The notes beneath the pieces are model-generated. The model had not been told where the DNA came from. It worked only from the letters and a program-made list of their open reading frames with translations, and made no database searches. From positions 1-64,000 of the forward strand of contig NZ_BILY01000010.1 of the NCBI RefSeq assembly GCF_004000805.1: DNA of 64,000 nucleotides. Direction: 5' to 3'. Shown piece by piece: positions 27,166 through 36,008 of the stretch. Source of the stretch: Paenibacillus glycanilyticus NBRC 16618 (GTDB lineage Bacteria; Bacillota; Bacilli; Paenibacillales; Paenibacillaceae). The position numbers were made by a program, and so were the translations under genes. Within the stretch, counting starts at the first letter, position 1. Every line of letters begins with the position of its first letter.

Positions 27166-27558
27166 CTAAGTCCTCAGATGATAGCGTATGAATATCGATA
27201 AAAAGAATGGGAAGAACATCGCGCTTTGATAAAGCTTCGGCAGGAACTTGCTCCTTAGCTCGTTAAGCAGGATTGCGAGAATAACCGGTATTGTAATGTT
27301 CAACAGAATAAAAACGGCGTTATACAAAATCGTGTTGCGCGTGATGATCCAAGAGTCATTCGTTGCAAACAAAAATTTAAAATTAGAGAGTCCTGCCCAA
27401 GGACTGCCGAATATACCGTCCGTGTAATTCACGTTTTTGAAGGCAATCAGCAAACCAAACATCGGTACATAGTTGTTCATGAGCAGAATTATCGCGGCAG
27501 GAAGTACCATGACGTAAAGCTGCCAATAGCTTGAATAGCGTTTCAGTTTTTTTAGCAT
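27166..27558 (-). pseudogene. Truncated sugar ABC transporter permease (LplB type)
   Basis: The 130 residues match only the N-terminal 40% of an LplB/YtcP-type permease (usual length about 300). The cytoplasmic start, the first membrane helix (YVMVLPAAIILLMNNYVPMF), the segment FGLLIAFKNVNY and the helix with AMFFPFFLS are present. The frame then leaves the family (IFIRYHLRT and stop). The essential EAA-loop is missing, so it cannot work. In another frame the following 60 bases read as a plausible unrelated C-terminus (SSEDLEKVLGALPHK), suggesting a deletion fused two genes. It lies next to an arabinan-type hydrolase, hinting at a decayed sugar locus. Confidence 0.8.
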
Positions 27559-27667
27559 CGTCTCAAGTCACCTGTTTCTTTAGCATTTGACTTTATTATA
27601 GAAATCTCCATCGGCGTCTACTAACGCTCAGGTTACTAGGTATAGCAGTTTAATGACTCCTGGAAAT

Positions 27668-27707
27668 GCAAAAAAGGACAATGCAAAGTTTGCATTGTCC
27701 TTTTTCC
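27668..27707 (-). terminator. Terminator after the GH127 gene
   Basis: AAAAAGGACAATGCAAA pairs with TTTGCATTGTCCTTTTT in a near-perfect palindrome with T-runs on both strands; it lies 48 bases past the GH127 stop. Confidence 0.88.
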
Positions 27708-27754
27708 CAATTAAAAAAGAAAGCATGCGGCAATTCGCATGCTCTCCTTACGAT

Positions 27755-29734
27755 CTATCCCAAAGCCCGAATCCAGACCGTCATTTCGCCTTTCTCTCGG
27801 TTGCCCCAGAGATAGTATGGTACAACCTTCAACTGAATGTGCTTTGAAGCGCTGCGCTGCTCATACGGACGATACGGCGTATCCTCCTGCCAGGAATCCT
27901 GTTCATCCAGCTGCCCCTCGGCTTCGATGACAACCGCTCCGCCCAGCAATTGATCATCAAAGCGAGAATGAAGCTCTCCCGTTGTAACGAGCGACACCGC
28001 GGCAAGCGGACTTCCGTTATCCGTTTCCTCCAAGCAATAAACAAGCGGGCCGCGCTCAATAGCCACCTTGCCGGCATTTGCGCGGATTTGAGGGTGCGCG
28101 GCTGTCAATTGAGCTTCAAGCGCCGGCTCCCATTCCGCAACGTCTCCCCGCTGCCAATTGCGGTTAACAACTGCGTACCCATTCTCTGCCTTGAATTCCT
28201 CCGCCTGGCCATTAATTTTCAGTACGGCCGTCCCCCTGCTCCAGGATGGAATCCGAAGGGCAAATGTAAACCGTGTTCCCGGAACATCGGTAAATTCGAA
28301 TCGCGTGTACCCTTTCCACGGAAGCTGCGATTGCTGATTTAATGCAACGGAGCCTGCAGCGAGTTCAAATCGGGCTTCGCTGCCGATAAACAAATGGGTG
28401 TAAATCGTATTGTTCGCGGCAGATATCGTATAAATATAGTCATTCAAGGAGCTTAGCAGACGAGCCACGTTGGGAGGGCAGCAGGAGCAGCCAAACCATT
28501 TCTGACGCTCGGCCTTCACATGATGGCGGCCCGGATTTTTCTCGGAGGCTTGCGGCCATACTTCAAGCGGATTGACGTAGAAGTAATGCTTGCCGTCCTG
28601 CGACATGCTGCCTACCACGTTGTTATACAATGCTCTCTCCAGGACATCGGCGTATTCGCTTTTTGCTTCCAGCTTCAGCATCCGCTGCGCAAAGAAGATC
28701 AGGCCGATAGAGGCGCAGGTTTCCGCGTATACCGTATCGTTCGGCAAATCATAGTCAAAGGAGAATGCCTCGCCGTGATGCGTGGAACCGATGCCGCCGG
28801 TAATATACATTTGTTTTCGCGTCATGTTGTTCCATAACCGCTCGCAGGCTTCAAGGAGCTGCTTATCCCCGGTCAATCTCGCCAAATCCGCCATCGCGGT
28901 ATACATATACACGGCGCGGACCGAGTGGCCCACCGCCGCTTCCTGCTCGCGGACCGGCTTATGCGCCTGGTTGTACGCTAATTGCGGCACGGTTGGAATC
29001 GGGCGTTTGCCTCCTGCCCACAAACTATAGCCGTCACGCTGCTTCCCTTCTTCGACCAGGAAATTCGGCTCCGCCCCGCGTTCGTCTATAAAGAACTGGG
29101 CCAGCTTCAAATAACGCTCTTCCCCTGTCGCCCGGTACAGCTTCACCAGCGCTAGTTCAATCTCCTGATGGCCGTCATAGCCTCTCAGCTTGCCTTCCTC
29201 CGCGCCGAAAACCTCGTCGATATTATCGGCGAACCGGCACATGACGTCCAGCAGCTTGCGTTTTCCCGTAGCGTCATAATAAGCAACCGCCGCTTCCATC
29301 ATATGGCCCGCGCAATACAGCTCATGCGCCTCATACAGATTGGTCCACTGCTTGCCCGGATCTTTTATCGTGAAATACGTATTTAAATAGCCATTTTCAT
29401 GCTGAGCCATCGCGATGAGATCAATCACTTCATCTGCGGTGCGCTCCAGCTCGGCATCGGGATGATTCGCCAAGGAATAACCTACCGCCTCCAGCCACTT
29501 CGCCACGTCGCTGTCCTGGAACACCATACCGCCGTAGGGATGCTCTTCAAGTCCCGCCGCGACACGGAAATTACGGATGGCATAGCTTGGCTCCGCATCC
29601 GCGATCCGGTCGTTTAACGCTTCCCATTGATAAGGAATGACGGTCTCGCGCACCAGCTCCGTAAAGCGGTTCCAAAAAGCATCCTCAATATGTACCTGAC
29701 TGCTTCCCAGCTGCCTGTTAAGTTGCTTCGCCAT
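27755..29734 (-). CDS. GH127 beta-L-arabinofuranosidase-family protein
   Basis: Glycoside hydrolase of family 127 (DUF1680), cytoplasmic, 659 residues with no signal peptide. The residues of the characterised Bifidobacterium HypBA1 enzyme line up: acid/base E322 (GEAF), zinc ligands E338 and C340 (YAETC), and the cysteine pair C418-C419 in GCSCCPPN, one of which is the nucleophile. AGGAGG precedes the ATG. It is divergent from an AraC regulator that probably controls it. It likely releases beta-L-arabinofuranose from imported oligosaccharides; other GH127 members act on related sugars. Confidence 0.92.
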   Translation of the reverse strand: MAKQLNRQLGSSQVHIEDAFWNRFTELVRETVIPYQWEALNDRIADAEPSYAIRNFRVAAGLEEHPYGGMVFQDSDVAKWLEAVGYSLANHPDAELERTADEVIDLIAMAQHENGYLNTYFTIKDPGKQWTNLYEAHELYCAGHMMEAAVAYYDATGKRKLLDVMCRFADNIDEVFGAEEGKLRGYDGHQEIELALVKLYRATGEERYLKLAQFFIDERGAEPNFLVEEGKQRDGYSLWAGGKRPIPTVPQLAYNQAHKPVREQEAAVGHSVRAVYMYTAMADLARLTGDKQLLEACERLWNNMTRKQMYITGGIGSTHHGEAFSFDYDLPNDTVYAETCASIGLIFFAQRMLKLEAKSEYADVLERALYNNVVGSMSQDGKHYFYVNPLEVWPQASEKNPGRHHVKAERQKWFGCSCCPPNVARLLSSLNDYIYTISAANNTIYTHLFIGSEARFELAAGSVALNQQSQLPWKGYTRFEFTDVPGTRFTFALRIPSWSRGTAVLKINGQAEEFKAENGYAVVNRNWQRGDVAEWEPALEAQLTAAHPQIRANAGKVAIERGPLVYCLEETDNGSPLAAVSLVTTGELHSRFDDQLLGGAVVIEAEGQLDEQDSWQEDTPYRPYEQRSASKHIQLKVVPYYLWGNREKGEMTVWIRALG

Positions 29735-29871
29735 GAACGTTCCTCCTGCTCGAATATAAAAGATTTGATTATTGCTGATTTCTAGTTTATTCTCGGGAAG
29801 ACAAGGAAACTACAAGTAAAACGACCTTCTTTTTTATAAAATATAACACTGACGGGAGATGGGCTAACCAC

Positions 29872-30729
29872 ATGACTTACGTAACCCTGCAGCTTCCTCC
29901 TATGCCCTACTACATCGCAATCGGCCAGACCGTGTATAAGCCTGGAGAACAACATCCTCACCGCCGCAACCTTGGTTTGTTTGATCTCCTGTGGGTAACG
30001 AAAGGAACGTTATATATCGGGGAAGAAGACAAGCAGTGGGAAGTCAAAGCCGGTGAGGCGCTGCTGCTTCTGCCGGACCGCTATCATTATTCGACTAAGC
30101 CTTGCGACAGAGATACATCCTTTTATTGGATTCATTTCGACTTTAAAGGGGAATGGAAGGAGCATTCGTCGGAACCTTCTTCCCCACCTATGCCTTTGCG
30201 ACAGGTTTGGGAAAACCCTTATTTTATCCAGATTCCCCAATATGCGGCGCCGCCTGAATTTACTCTTGCCGAGCGGCATCTCGTTCAGCTGTTAACCTAC
30301 TCCAACGAGCATCAACGAGGCGTTTATTGGCACGAACATCAACTCTTTATCGAGCTGCTTGGCTTACTGGAGGAACGGCGGGATCGCGCGAATACGGATT
30401 CTCCGGCCATGAAGCTCGCCAGCAAGACGGAAGCCTATATCCGGCAGCATTATCAATCGGAGCTGACCAACGCGATCTTGGCGGAGGCGCTTCATTTTCA
30501 TCCCAATTACATCGTCAGGTGCATGAAAGAAATCTATCACTGCTCCCCCATGGACTATTTGCACCAATATCGGCTGGAGCAAGCCAAGCTGCTTCTCGTA
30601 AAGACCGAATGGTCCATCTCGGTTATCGCCGATAAGACGGGCTTCCGCCATGCGCCATACTTTTCTAATTGCTTTCGGGCATACGCAGGCACATCGCCCC
30701 TGAAATACAGGAAGCAGTTCTCGCGATAA
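29872..30729 (+). CDS. AraC family regulator of the GH127 locus
   Basis: An N-terminal cupin-like ligand domain (about residues 25-110) is followed by a C-terminal double helix-turn-helix (about 190-280: NAILAEALHFHPNYIVRCMK and ISVIADKTGFRHAPYFSNCF, each exactly 20 residues). It is divergent from GH127 with a 137-base intergenic region and ends at a bidirectional terminator. Sensing of arabinose-type sugars is inferred from context only. Confidence 0.9.
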   Translation: MTYVTLQLPPMPYYIAIGQTVYKPGEQHPHRRNLGLFDLLWVTKGTLYIGEEDKQWEVKAGEALLLLPDRYHYSTKPCDRDTSFYWIHFDFKGEWKEHSSEPSSPPMPLRQVWENPYFIQIPQYAAPPEFTLAERHLVQLLTYSNEHQRGVYWHEHQLFIELLGLLEERRDRANTDSPAMKLASKTEAYIRQHYQSELTNAILAEALHFHPNYIVRCMKEIYHCSPMDYLHQYRLEQAKLLLVKTEWSISVIADKTGFRHAPYFSNCFRAYAGTSPLKYRKQFSR

Positions 30730-30740
30730 CGGAACGGAAT

Positions 30741-30783
30741 GAAAAAGCCTTGTACTCCGCATTAGGAAGTACAAGGCTTTCGT
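30741..30783. terminator. Bidirectional terminator between AraC gene and dnaD
   Basis: AAAGCCTTGTACT and AGTACAAGGCTTT form a 13-base stem with a 12-base loop; the minus strand has five T residues, the plus strand three. Confidence 0.85.
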
Positions 30784-30799
30784 ATAATCGATATAAGTG

Positions 30800-31480
30800 C
30801 TATCCGCGTGGTCCACGGAACTTCTGGGAATGGGCTCTTGCCTCATCCACGTTCGTCACCCGGTTTCGGCCCCACTCGATCAGAATCCGGTCGATATAAC
30901 GGAAATTCAGCTTACCTGCAAAGACGGCTTCCTTCAAGGCAAACCGGATCAGTTCATCAGCGTAACGGTCCTGATCGAGCCATCCGGATATCGTCTCGCA
31001 TTCCATCGGCGATAATAAACGTCCGAATTCCTGTTCGAACACGGAGAAAATGTTGCCCGGATCCGTGGCCCGCTTCACCGTGCGCCGCTCCGCTCTCCGC
31101 GTCTCCCGCTTCTCTTCAGCCGCCCATTCTGCAGCCTTCAGCAGCCATCCGCTCCAATTATATTGCTCGGATTGAATTCCGGTCACCGGATCAATCCGCT
31201 CGTCGATGGTCAAGAAACCTTCTTTCATCAGACGGCCAATCGTCTGCTCAATGGTTCTGGTCGTAGAGCCGGTACGTTCCGCCAGCTGCTCCATTGTGGG
31301 GAATTCAATCCCTTCCGATTCTCCGAACAGCATAAGCTGCAGCAGCAGCATGGCTTCCGTATCGGATAAATTCAATTGGCGGTAAGACCGTAGAAGAAGC
31401 GCGGATACATGCACGCCCCCTTCATTCATGACGGCCGCCATCCCCCGCGAATAGGCCTTCCACATGTCCTCATTGCTCAT
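30800..31480 (-). CDS. dnaD: DNA replication initiation/primosomal protein DnaD
   Basis: Helicase-loading primosome protein. The N-terminal winged helix (about 15-100: TMEQLAERTGSTTRTIEQTI) and C-terminal DnaB/DnaD domain with the YIDRILIEWGRN motif (about 195-207) are both present. At 226 residues it is close to B. subtilis DnaD (232). In B. subtilis it precedes nth; here nth is 28 kb away and the next gene on this strand is upstream ackA. Confidence 0.93.
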   Translation of the reverse strand: MSNEDMWKAYSRGMAAVMNEGGVHVSALLLRSYRQLNLSDTEAMLLLQLMLFGESEGIEFPTMEQLAERTGSTTRTIEQTIGRLMKEGFLTIDERIDPVTGIQSEQYNWSGWLLKAAEWAAEEKRETRRAERRTVKRATDPGNIFSVFEQEFGRLLSPMECETISGWLDQDRYADELIRFALKEAVFAGKLNFRYIDRILIEWGRNRVTNVDEARAHSQKFRGPRG

Positions 31481-31517
31481 GCAACCGATCCCTCCGCTAC
31501 CTTAACTACTGCTATTC

Positions 31518-32726
31518 TTATTTCGACTCGCCTTTCACAATCGCATACGTGTCGCGGGCGATTAGAAGCTCCTCGTTAGTCGGTACAACCAGCACCTTCA
31601 CGCGGGAAGCATCCGTCGAAATCTCGCGTACTTCCTTGCTGCGAATATTGTTGCGTTCTTCATCCAGTTCAACGCCCAGGAACGAGATGCCTTCGCATAC
31701 CGCCTTGCGCAGAACGTTCGAGTTCTCGCCAACCCCTGCCGTAAACAGGATAACGTCAACGCCGTTCATCGCTGCCGCGTAAGCGCCGATATATTTGCGG
31801 ACGCGGTACGTATACATATCGAAAGCCAGCTTGGCGTTGGCGTCGCCTTCGCCCATTGCTTCCACGATTTCGCGCATATCGCTGCTGATGCCGGAGATCG
31901 CAAGCATGCCGCTGTGTTTATTCAGCATCGAATTCACTTCGCTTAGCGTCAGTTCTTCTTTGTTCATCACGTACGGAACAATGGCCGGATCCAGGTCACC
32001 GCTGCGGGTACCCATCATCAAGCCTTCCAGCGGCGTCATCCCCATGCTGGTGTCGAACGACTTGCCGTCCAGAATGGCCGTTGCGCTTGCTCCGTTGCCG
32101 ATATGGCAGGAGATCATCTTCAGCGACTCCAGCGGCTTGCCAAGGAACTTGGCAGCCTTCCGGCTGACATATTGATGCGATGTTCCGTGGAAGCCGTAAC
32201 GACGCACTTTATGGCGGCGGTACAACACTCTAGGAATAGGATACAAGTAGGAAGTATTAGGCATGGTCTGATGGAAGGCGGTATCGAATACGACCACCTG
32301 CGGAACGTTAGGCATATTGGCTTCCACCGCGTTGATGCCCATCATATGCGCAGGATTATGAAGCGGAGCAAGATCGAACAGCTTTTTGATTTCTTGCTTC
32401 ACTTCAGCCGTTACAAGCGCCGAGCTTTTGAACACTTCGCCGCCGTGCACGATCCGGTGCCCAACCGCGTCGATCTCTCCCATCGAAGCTACTACGCCAT
32501 GCTCGGGATGCGTCAGCATGTCGATCACTTTTTTAACCGCCGTGATGTGGTCAAGAATCTCGCTTACTTGCGTCACGTCCGGCTTGCCTGGAGGTTCGTG
32601 GGTCACAATCGAGGAATCCATTCCGATTCTCTCTACGCGCCCGCTCGCAAGCACCGTCTCATTCTCCATATTATAAAGCTGATATTTCAGCGAAGAGCTT
32701 CCTGCATTGATTACGAGTACTTTCAT
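31518..32726 (-). CDS. ackA: Acetate kinase
   Basis: Interconverts acetyl phosphate plus ADP and acetate plus ATP. The ASKHA phosphate motif VINAGSSSLKYQLY is at the N-terminus, and GTRSGDLDPAI and FTAGVGENS occur further on. 402 residues is normal. Its ATG abuts the stop of hbd, so the two form an operon, unlike the usual pta/ackA context. A short-chain-acid kinase of the butyrate kinase group is conceivable from the context, but the sequence looks like AckA. Confidence 0.93.
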   Translation of the reverse strand: MKVLVINAGSSSLKYQLYNMENETVLASGRVERIGMDSSIVTHEPPGKPDVTQVSEILDHITAVKKVIDMLTHPEHGVVASMGEIDAVGHRIVHGGEVFKSSALVTAEVKQEIKKLFDLAPLHNPAHMMGINAVEANMPNVPQVVVFDTAFHQTMPNTSYLYPIPRVLYRRHKVRRYGFHGTSHQYVSRKAAKFLGKPLESLKMISCHIGNGASATAILDGKSFDTSMGMTPLEGLMMGTRSGDLDPAIVPYVMNKEELTLSEVNSMLNKHSGMLAISGISSDMREIVEAMGEGDANAKLAFDMYTYRVRKYIGAYAAAMNGVDVILFTAGVGENSNVLRKAVCEGISFLGVELDEERNNIRSKEVREISTDASRVKVLVVPTNEELLIARDTYAIVKGESK

Positions 32727-33599
32727 CTAGATACGGTCCCCATCCTTGTCATATTTGAAAAATCCGACGCCCGATTTCACGCCGAGATGTCCACCGCGCA
32801 CCATCTTCTTCAGGACGATGGACGGACGGTATTTCAATTCCCCGTACTCGCGGAACATCCGGTCAAGGGCAGCAAGGACGGAGTCTAAGCCAAAGCGGTC
32901 CGCCATCTCGAAAGGTCCGCTCTGGAACGAATAGCCGATACGCATCGCATTGTCGATATCCTCGGCCGATGCTACGCCTTCCTCGAGAACATGCAGCGCT
33001 TCGTTAATGAAGAGGCAGATCAGACGGGTTGTTACAAAACCTGGCGACTCGAACACCATGATTCCTTTTTTCTGAATCACCTCATCCACGAATTCCTTCG
33101 TTGCGTCAAACGTGGCATCGGAGGTTTTCAGGCCGCGGACAATTTCAACCAGGTCGATCTTGGATACCGGATAAATAAAGTGAAGGCCGATAACGCGCTC
33201 CGGATGGACGGTTACGCTTGCCAGCTCGGTTAAGCTAAGCGTGGAGGTATTGCTGGCAATAATGACGTTATCGTCGCAAATCTCGTCCAGCTTCTTGATG
33301 ACCTGCTTTTTGCTTTCCAAATCCTCGGTGATAGATTCAATAACCAGCTCGCAGGAAGTCAGGTCCTCATAGCTCGTGCATGTATGGATACGATTCAGAA
33401 TCAGTTTTTTCTCAGCCTGCGTCAGAGCCCATTTCTCAATCTGCTTATCCAGGTTGAGTTCGATCATCTGCATACCGTATGTTAAGCGTTCCTCCGAGCT
33501 TTCGATTACATACACATCCAGCCCTTTAGATGCGAGCATTTCCGCAATTCCTTGCCCCATTGTACCGGCGCCGATAACGCCAACTTTTTTAATTGCCAT
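32727..33599 (-). CDS. hbd: 3-hydroxybutyryl-CoA dehydrogenase
   Basis: NAD-dependent 3-hydroxyacyl-CoA dehydrogenase. The Rossmann motif VGVIGAGTMGQGIAE is at residues 6-20, and the active-site region HFIYPVSKIDLVEIV and the C-terminal LKKMVRGGHLGVKSGVGFF block fit. I start at 33599 (MAIKKVGVIGAG); AGGAGAG lies 13 bases upstream. The gene ends immediately before the ackA start codon. Together they suggest acyl-CoA turnover and substrate-level ATP formation. A palindrome just after the predicted transcription start may be an operator. Confidence 0.92.
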   Translation of the reverse strand: MAIKKVGVIGAGTMGQGIAEMLASKGLDVYVIESSEERLTYGMQMIELNLDKQIEKWALTQAEKKLILNRIHTCTSYEDLTSCELVIESITEDLESKKQVIKKLDEICDDNVIIASNTSTLSLTELASVTVHPERVIGLHFIYPVSKIDLVEIVRGLKTSDATFDATKEFVDEVIQKKGIMVFESPGFVTTRLICLFINEALHVLEEGVASAEDIDNAMRIGYSFQSGPFEMADRFGLDSVLAALDRMFREYGELKYRPSIVLKKMVRGGHLGVKSGVGFFKYDKDGDRI

Positions 33600-33649
33600 A
33601 ATTCTGTAAATTCTCTCCTCGTATGTTTTCTCTCTTTTTGGGTGTGATT

Positions 33650-33682
33650 GAGAATAATTCTCTCTACCTCGCATCCATTATA
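33650..33682 (-). promoter_or_regulatory. hbd-ackA promoter with operator-like palindrome
   Basis: On the minus strand TATAAT (33682-33677) has TTCATT 17 bases upstream. Starting about 8 bases after the predicted start of transcription is the perfect palindrome GAGAATAATTCTC (33650-33662). It differs from the Fur/PerR core at two symmetric positions; the regulator is unknown. Confidence 0.5.
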
Positions 33683-33788
33683 CCCTTTTTTAGTCAAAGA
33701 ATGAAGGTGGAAGGATGAACGGATCTTGAACACCTCATGAACAACAAATGAACGATTTATGCGCTTTTCGATTTTGTTGCCTTTACAC

Positions 33789-33826
33789 CAAAAAATGAAC
33801 GGCAGTTTAACATGAACTGCCGTTCA
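33789..33826 (-). terminator. Terminator after the FtsH-like gene
   Basis: TGAACGGCAGTT and AACTGCCGTTCA form a 12-base stem with a 7-base loop, with six T residues on the minus strand. Confidence 0.9.
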
Positions 33827-33842
33827 TTACGGTATACCACTA

Positions 33843-35342
33843 TTATGCGCTTTGGGACAACCGGCTCAGAAGAGCACGGAAATCGTCGCCGCCAAGCGTT
33901 TCTTCCTTGATCAGCACATCCAGGGATTGAACAAATACTTCGCGTTTTGCTTCCAGCATCGCTTTTGTCTTGCCCATCAGCTCATCCAGGATGGAACGGG
34001 TAATGTTCGCCCATTTGTCCGGCGTCATCATGTTGGCGTCAATGATGCCAAGCTCCGTAAGTCCCGATTCCACCATCGTGCGAACGATATTCATCGCTTG
34101 ATCGAAGTCGCCTCGGGAGCCGGTGCTTCGTCCGCCGTAGAAAATCTCTTCGGCGGCTGCGCCGCCAAGCGCGATCATAATCTGGCTTTCCAAGAACTCT
34201 TTCGTGTACAGGTAGCGGTCCTGCTGCGGGTTATGACGGACATAACCAAGCGCTTGACCACGCGGCGACAAAGCCACCTGAGATACGCTTCCCGGCCGAA
34301 CCAGCTCTGCGGATATAGCATGACCAAGTTCGTGCAGGGCAACACGTTCACGCTCTTCCGCCGTAGCCTCGCGGTCCGTTTTCTCGCCCATCATAACTTT
34401 ATCGATGGCCATCGCCAAATGCTGCTCCAGAATCGTCCCGCTCTGCTCGCGCATCGCGTAGATTGCGCCTTCGTTCATGACGCTTTCCAGCTGGGCACCG
34501 GAGAAGCCGAACGATTCGGATGCGATTCGTTCCAGGTCAACCGACTCATCAAGCGGTTTATTGGCCGCATGCAGACGCAAAATATGAAGGCGTCCTTTCT
34601 TGTCCGGCAGATCCACGCCGATATGGCGGTCGAAACGCCCTGGACGGAGAAGCGCGCTGTCCAGCATCTCTTTGCGGTTCGTTGCGGCAATAATCAGGAT
34701 ACGCGGCGCCTCGTCGGAATGAATGCCGTCCATTTCGGTAAGCAGCTGGTTCAGCGTCTGATCGTATTCCCGATGCTGCCCGCCGTCCCGCTTGCCTCCG
34801 ATAACATCAATCTCGTCGATAAAAATAACGGCGCTTTTCTTGCCTGCTTTTCTTGCTTTCTCGCGAGCTTCTTTGAACAAATCTCGGATACGTCCCGCAC
34901 CTACGCCCACATACATCTCGACGAATTCACTGCCCGAGGCAGCCAGGTAGATGGAATCCGTATAATGGGCCGCTGCCTTCGCAAGCAGCGTCTTACCTGT
35001 GCCCGGAGGGCCTGTAAGGAGAATCCCTTTCATCGGGCGAATGCCAAGCTTCGCAATCTCGTCTTGTTTAACCAGGAAGTCCAAAGCTTCGGTAAGCTCT
35101 TGCTTGGCTCTGTCTTGACCGCCAATCTGATCAAAACTGATGGATACCGCGTGAATCTGCTTGCTGCGCTTAGACCCCGGCAGAGCGGTCATACGTCCTT
35201 TGCCTCCGCGCGATGCAAACCAGACTCCCCCCGCCAAACAAGCAAGCAGCAAGACAGGGAAAATATTAACTCCTCTGAAAGCAAGGAAAACAACTGTCAT
35301 CAGAACAAAGCCTGCCGTAATCTCAATCCAATATTTACGCAT
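33843..35342 (-). CDS. FtsH-like AAA metalloprotease lacking the extracytoplasmic domain
   Basis: Membrane-bound ATP-dependent zinc protease, a paralogue of FtsH, 499 residues versus about 640. Two membrane helices (about 5-23 and 27-43) are joined by only a few residues, so the usual extracytoplasmic domain is missing. The AAA domain has Walker A GPPGTGKT (111-118), Walker B IFIDEID (174-180) and the SRH region. The protease has HELGH (337-341) and the third ligand near D412 (GDFDQA). GGAGGT lies nine bases before the ATG, inside the upstream gene, which overlaps by 8 bases. The target is unknown; quality control with the coupled membrane partner is inference. Confidence 0.93.
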   Translation of the reverse strand: MRKYWIEITAGFVLMTVVFLAFRGVNIFPVLLLACLAGGVWFASRGGKGRMTALPGSKRSKQIHAVSISFDQIGGQDRAKQELTEALDFLVKQDEIAKLGIRPMKGILLTGPPGTGKTLLAKAAAHYTDSIYLAASGSEFVEMYVGVGAGRIRDLFKEAREKARKAGKKSAVIFIDEIDVIGGKRDGGQHREYDQTLNQLLTEMDGIHSDEAPRILIIAATNRKEMLDSALLRPGRFDRHIGVDLPDKKGRLHILRLHAANKPLDESVDLERIASESFGFSGAQLESVMNEGAIYAMREQSGTILEQHLAMAIDKVMMGEKTDREATAEERERVALHELGHAISAELVRPGSVSQVALSPRGQALGYVRHNPQQDRYLYTKEFLESQIMIALGGAAAEEIFYGGRSTGSRGDFDQAMNIVRTMVESGLTELGIIDANMMTPDKWANITRSILDELMGKTKAMLEAKREVFVQSLDVLIKEETLGGDDFRALLSRLSQSA

Positions 35343-35874
35343 TAGCCGACACCTCCAGCATAGCAGGAGTGCGTGGAAGCACTACATACTTCGTCGAGTT
35401 ACCATCCTTCAGCGTAATGTACACATTGTTATCGTCAAGCGCGGTTTCGAATGTAATGCCGGCGTGATTTGCGGTTGCTTTCTGAAGAGCAATCGGAATC
35501 TCCGAGTAGTTTTTCTTTTCCATCGCTTCAGCCACATTAAACAGAACCGAAGACCACACCTTCTCTAATTGATCGCTTGGCGCTTGATTCGTAATGTCGA
35601 GCGACAGCTCGCGGCTGCCAATCGCTTCTTTGCCTTCTTTGGAAATGGATTCGTAAACGTCTTTCAAATTCGCATCCGGCTTAAGGGTTACCTGCACCGA
35701 AACGCGGTCTTGATCTATAGTAGGAGCATTCGCCGAAGCAATGCCTTCAATTTGTCCAATAGACTTCTGGAAAGGAGACACAACGGCGAACTGCTTATAT
35801 AACATCCATCCACCGAATAGCAGCAAGGCTGTAGCTACAGCGGAAAGCACGAACGGGACAATACGAAGTTTCAT
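35335..35874 (-). CDS. Membrane-anchored hypothetical protein coupled to the FtsH-like protease
   Basis: 179 residues with one N-terminal membrane helix (about 5-27) preceded by basic residues, so the remaining 150 residues should lie outside the membrane. No domain is recognised; the soluble part is mixed alpha/beta without cysteines. Its 3' end overlaps the protease start by 8 bases, implying coupled translation. It has its own promoter. It could supply the extracytoplasmic part that the protease lacks, which is inference. Confidence 0.78.
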   Translation of the reverse strand: MKLRIVPFVLSAVATALLLFGGWMLYKQFAVVSPFQKSIGQIEGIASANAPTIDQDRVSVQVTLKPDANLKDVYESISKEGKEAIGSRELSLDITNQAPSDQLEKVWSSVLFNVAEAMEKKNYSEIPIALQKATANHAGITFETALDDNNVYITLKDGNSTKYVVLPRTPAMLEVSANA

Positions 35875-35897
35875 AGTTGGTTTCCTCCTCTATATCT

Positions 35898-35925
35898 GTT
35901 ATATAGCAACACTAACGTATATCAA
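35898..35925 (-). promoter_or_regulatory. Candidate sigma-A promoter of the membrane protein / FtsH-like pair
   Basis: TTGATA and TATAAC with a 16-base spacer lie just before AGGAGG and the ATG at 35874. Confidence 0.5.
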
Positions 35926-36008
35926 CTCTGCCATACGAAAGTATATCATATAACGACATCAAAGAGGCGGTGTAAAAACAGGAAGCGGAGCCAGTCGCGT
36001 TATTGCGG

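Noticed and set aside
27150..27280. Second protein (frame ending SSEDLEKVLGALPHK) as a separate gene
   Set aside because: It overlaps the genuine permease sequence in another frame, has no start codon with a ribosome site, and only the last ~20 codons are plausible as a fused gene end.
33650..33662. Assigning GAGAATAATTCTC to Fur or PerR
   Set aside because: It differs from both cores at symmetric positions, and neither iron nor peroxide genes follow.
33852..35345. 497-codon plus-strand open frame
   Set aside because: Exact antisense of the FtsH-like gene; a codon-use shadow with no ribosome site or domain.
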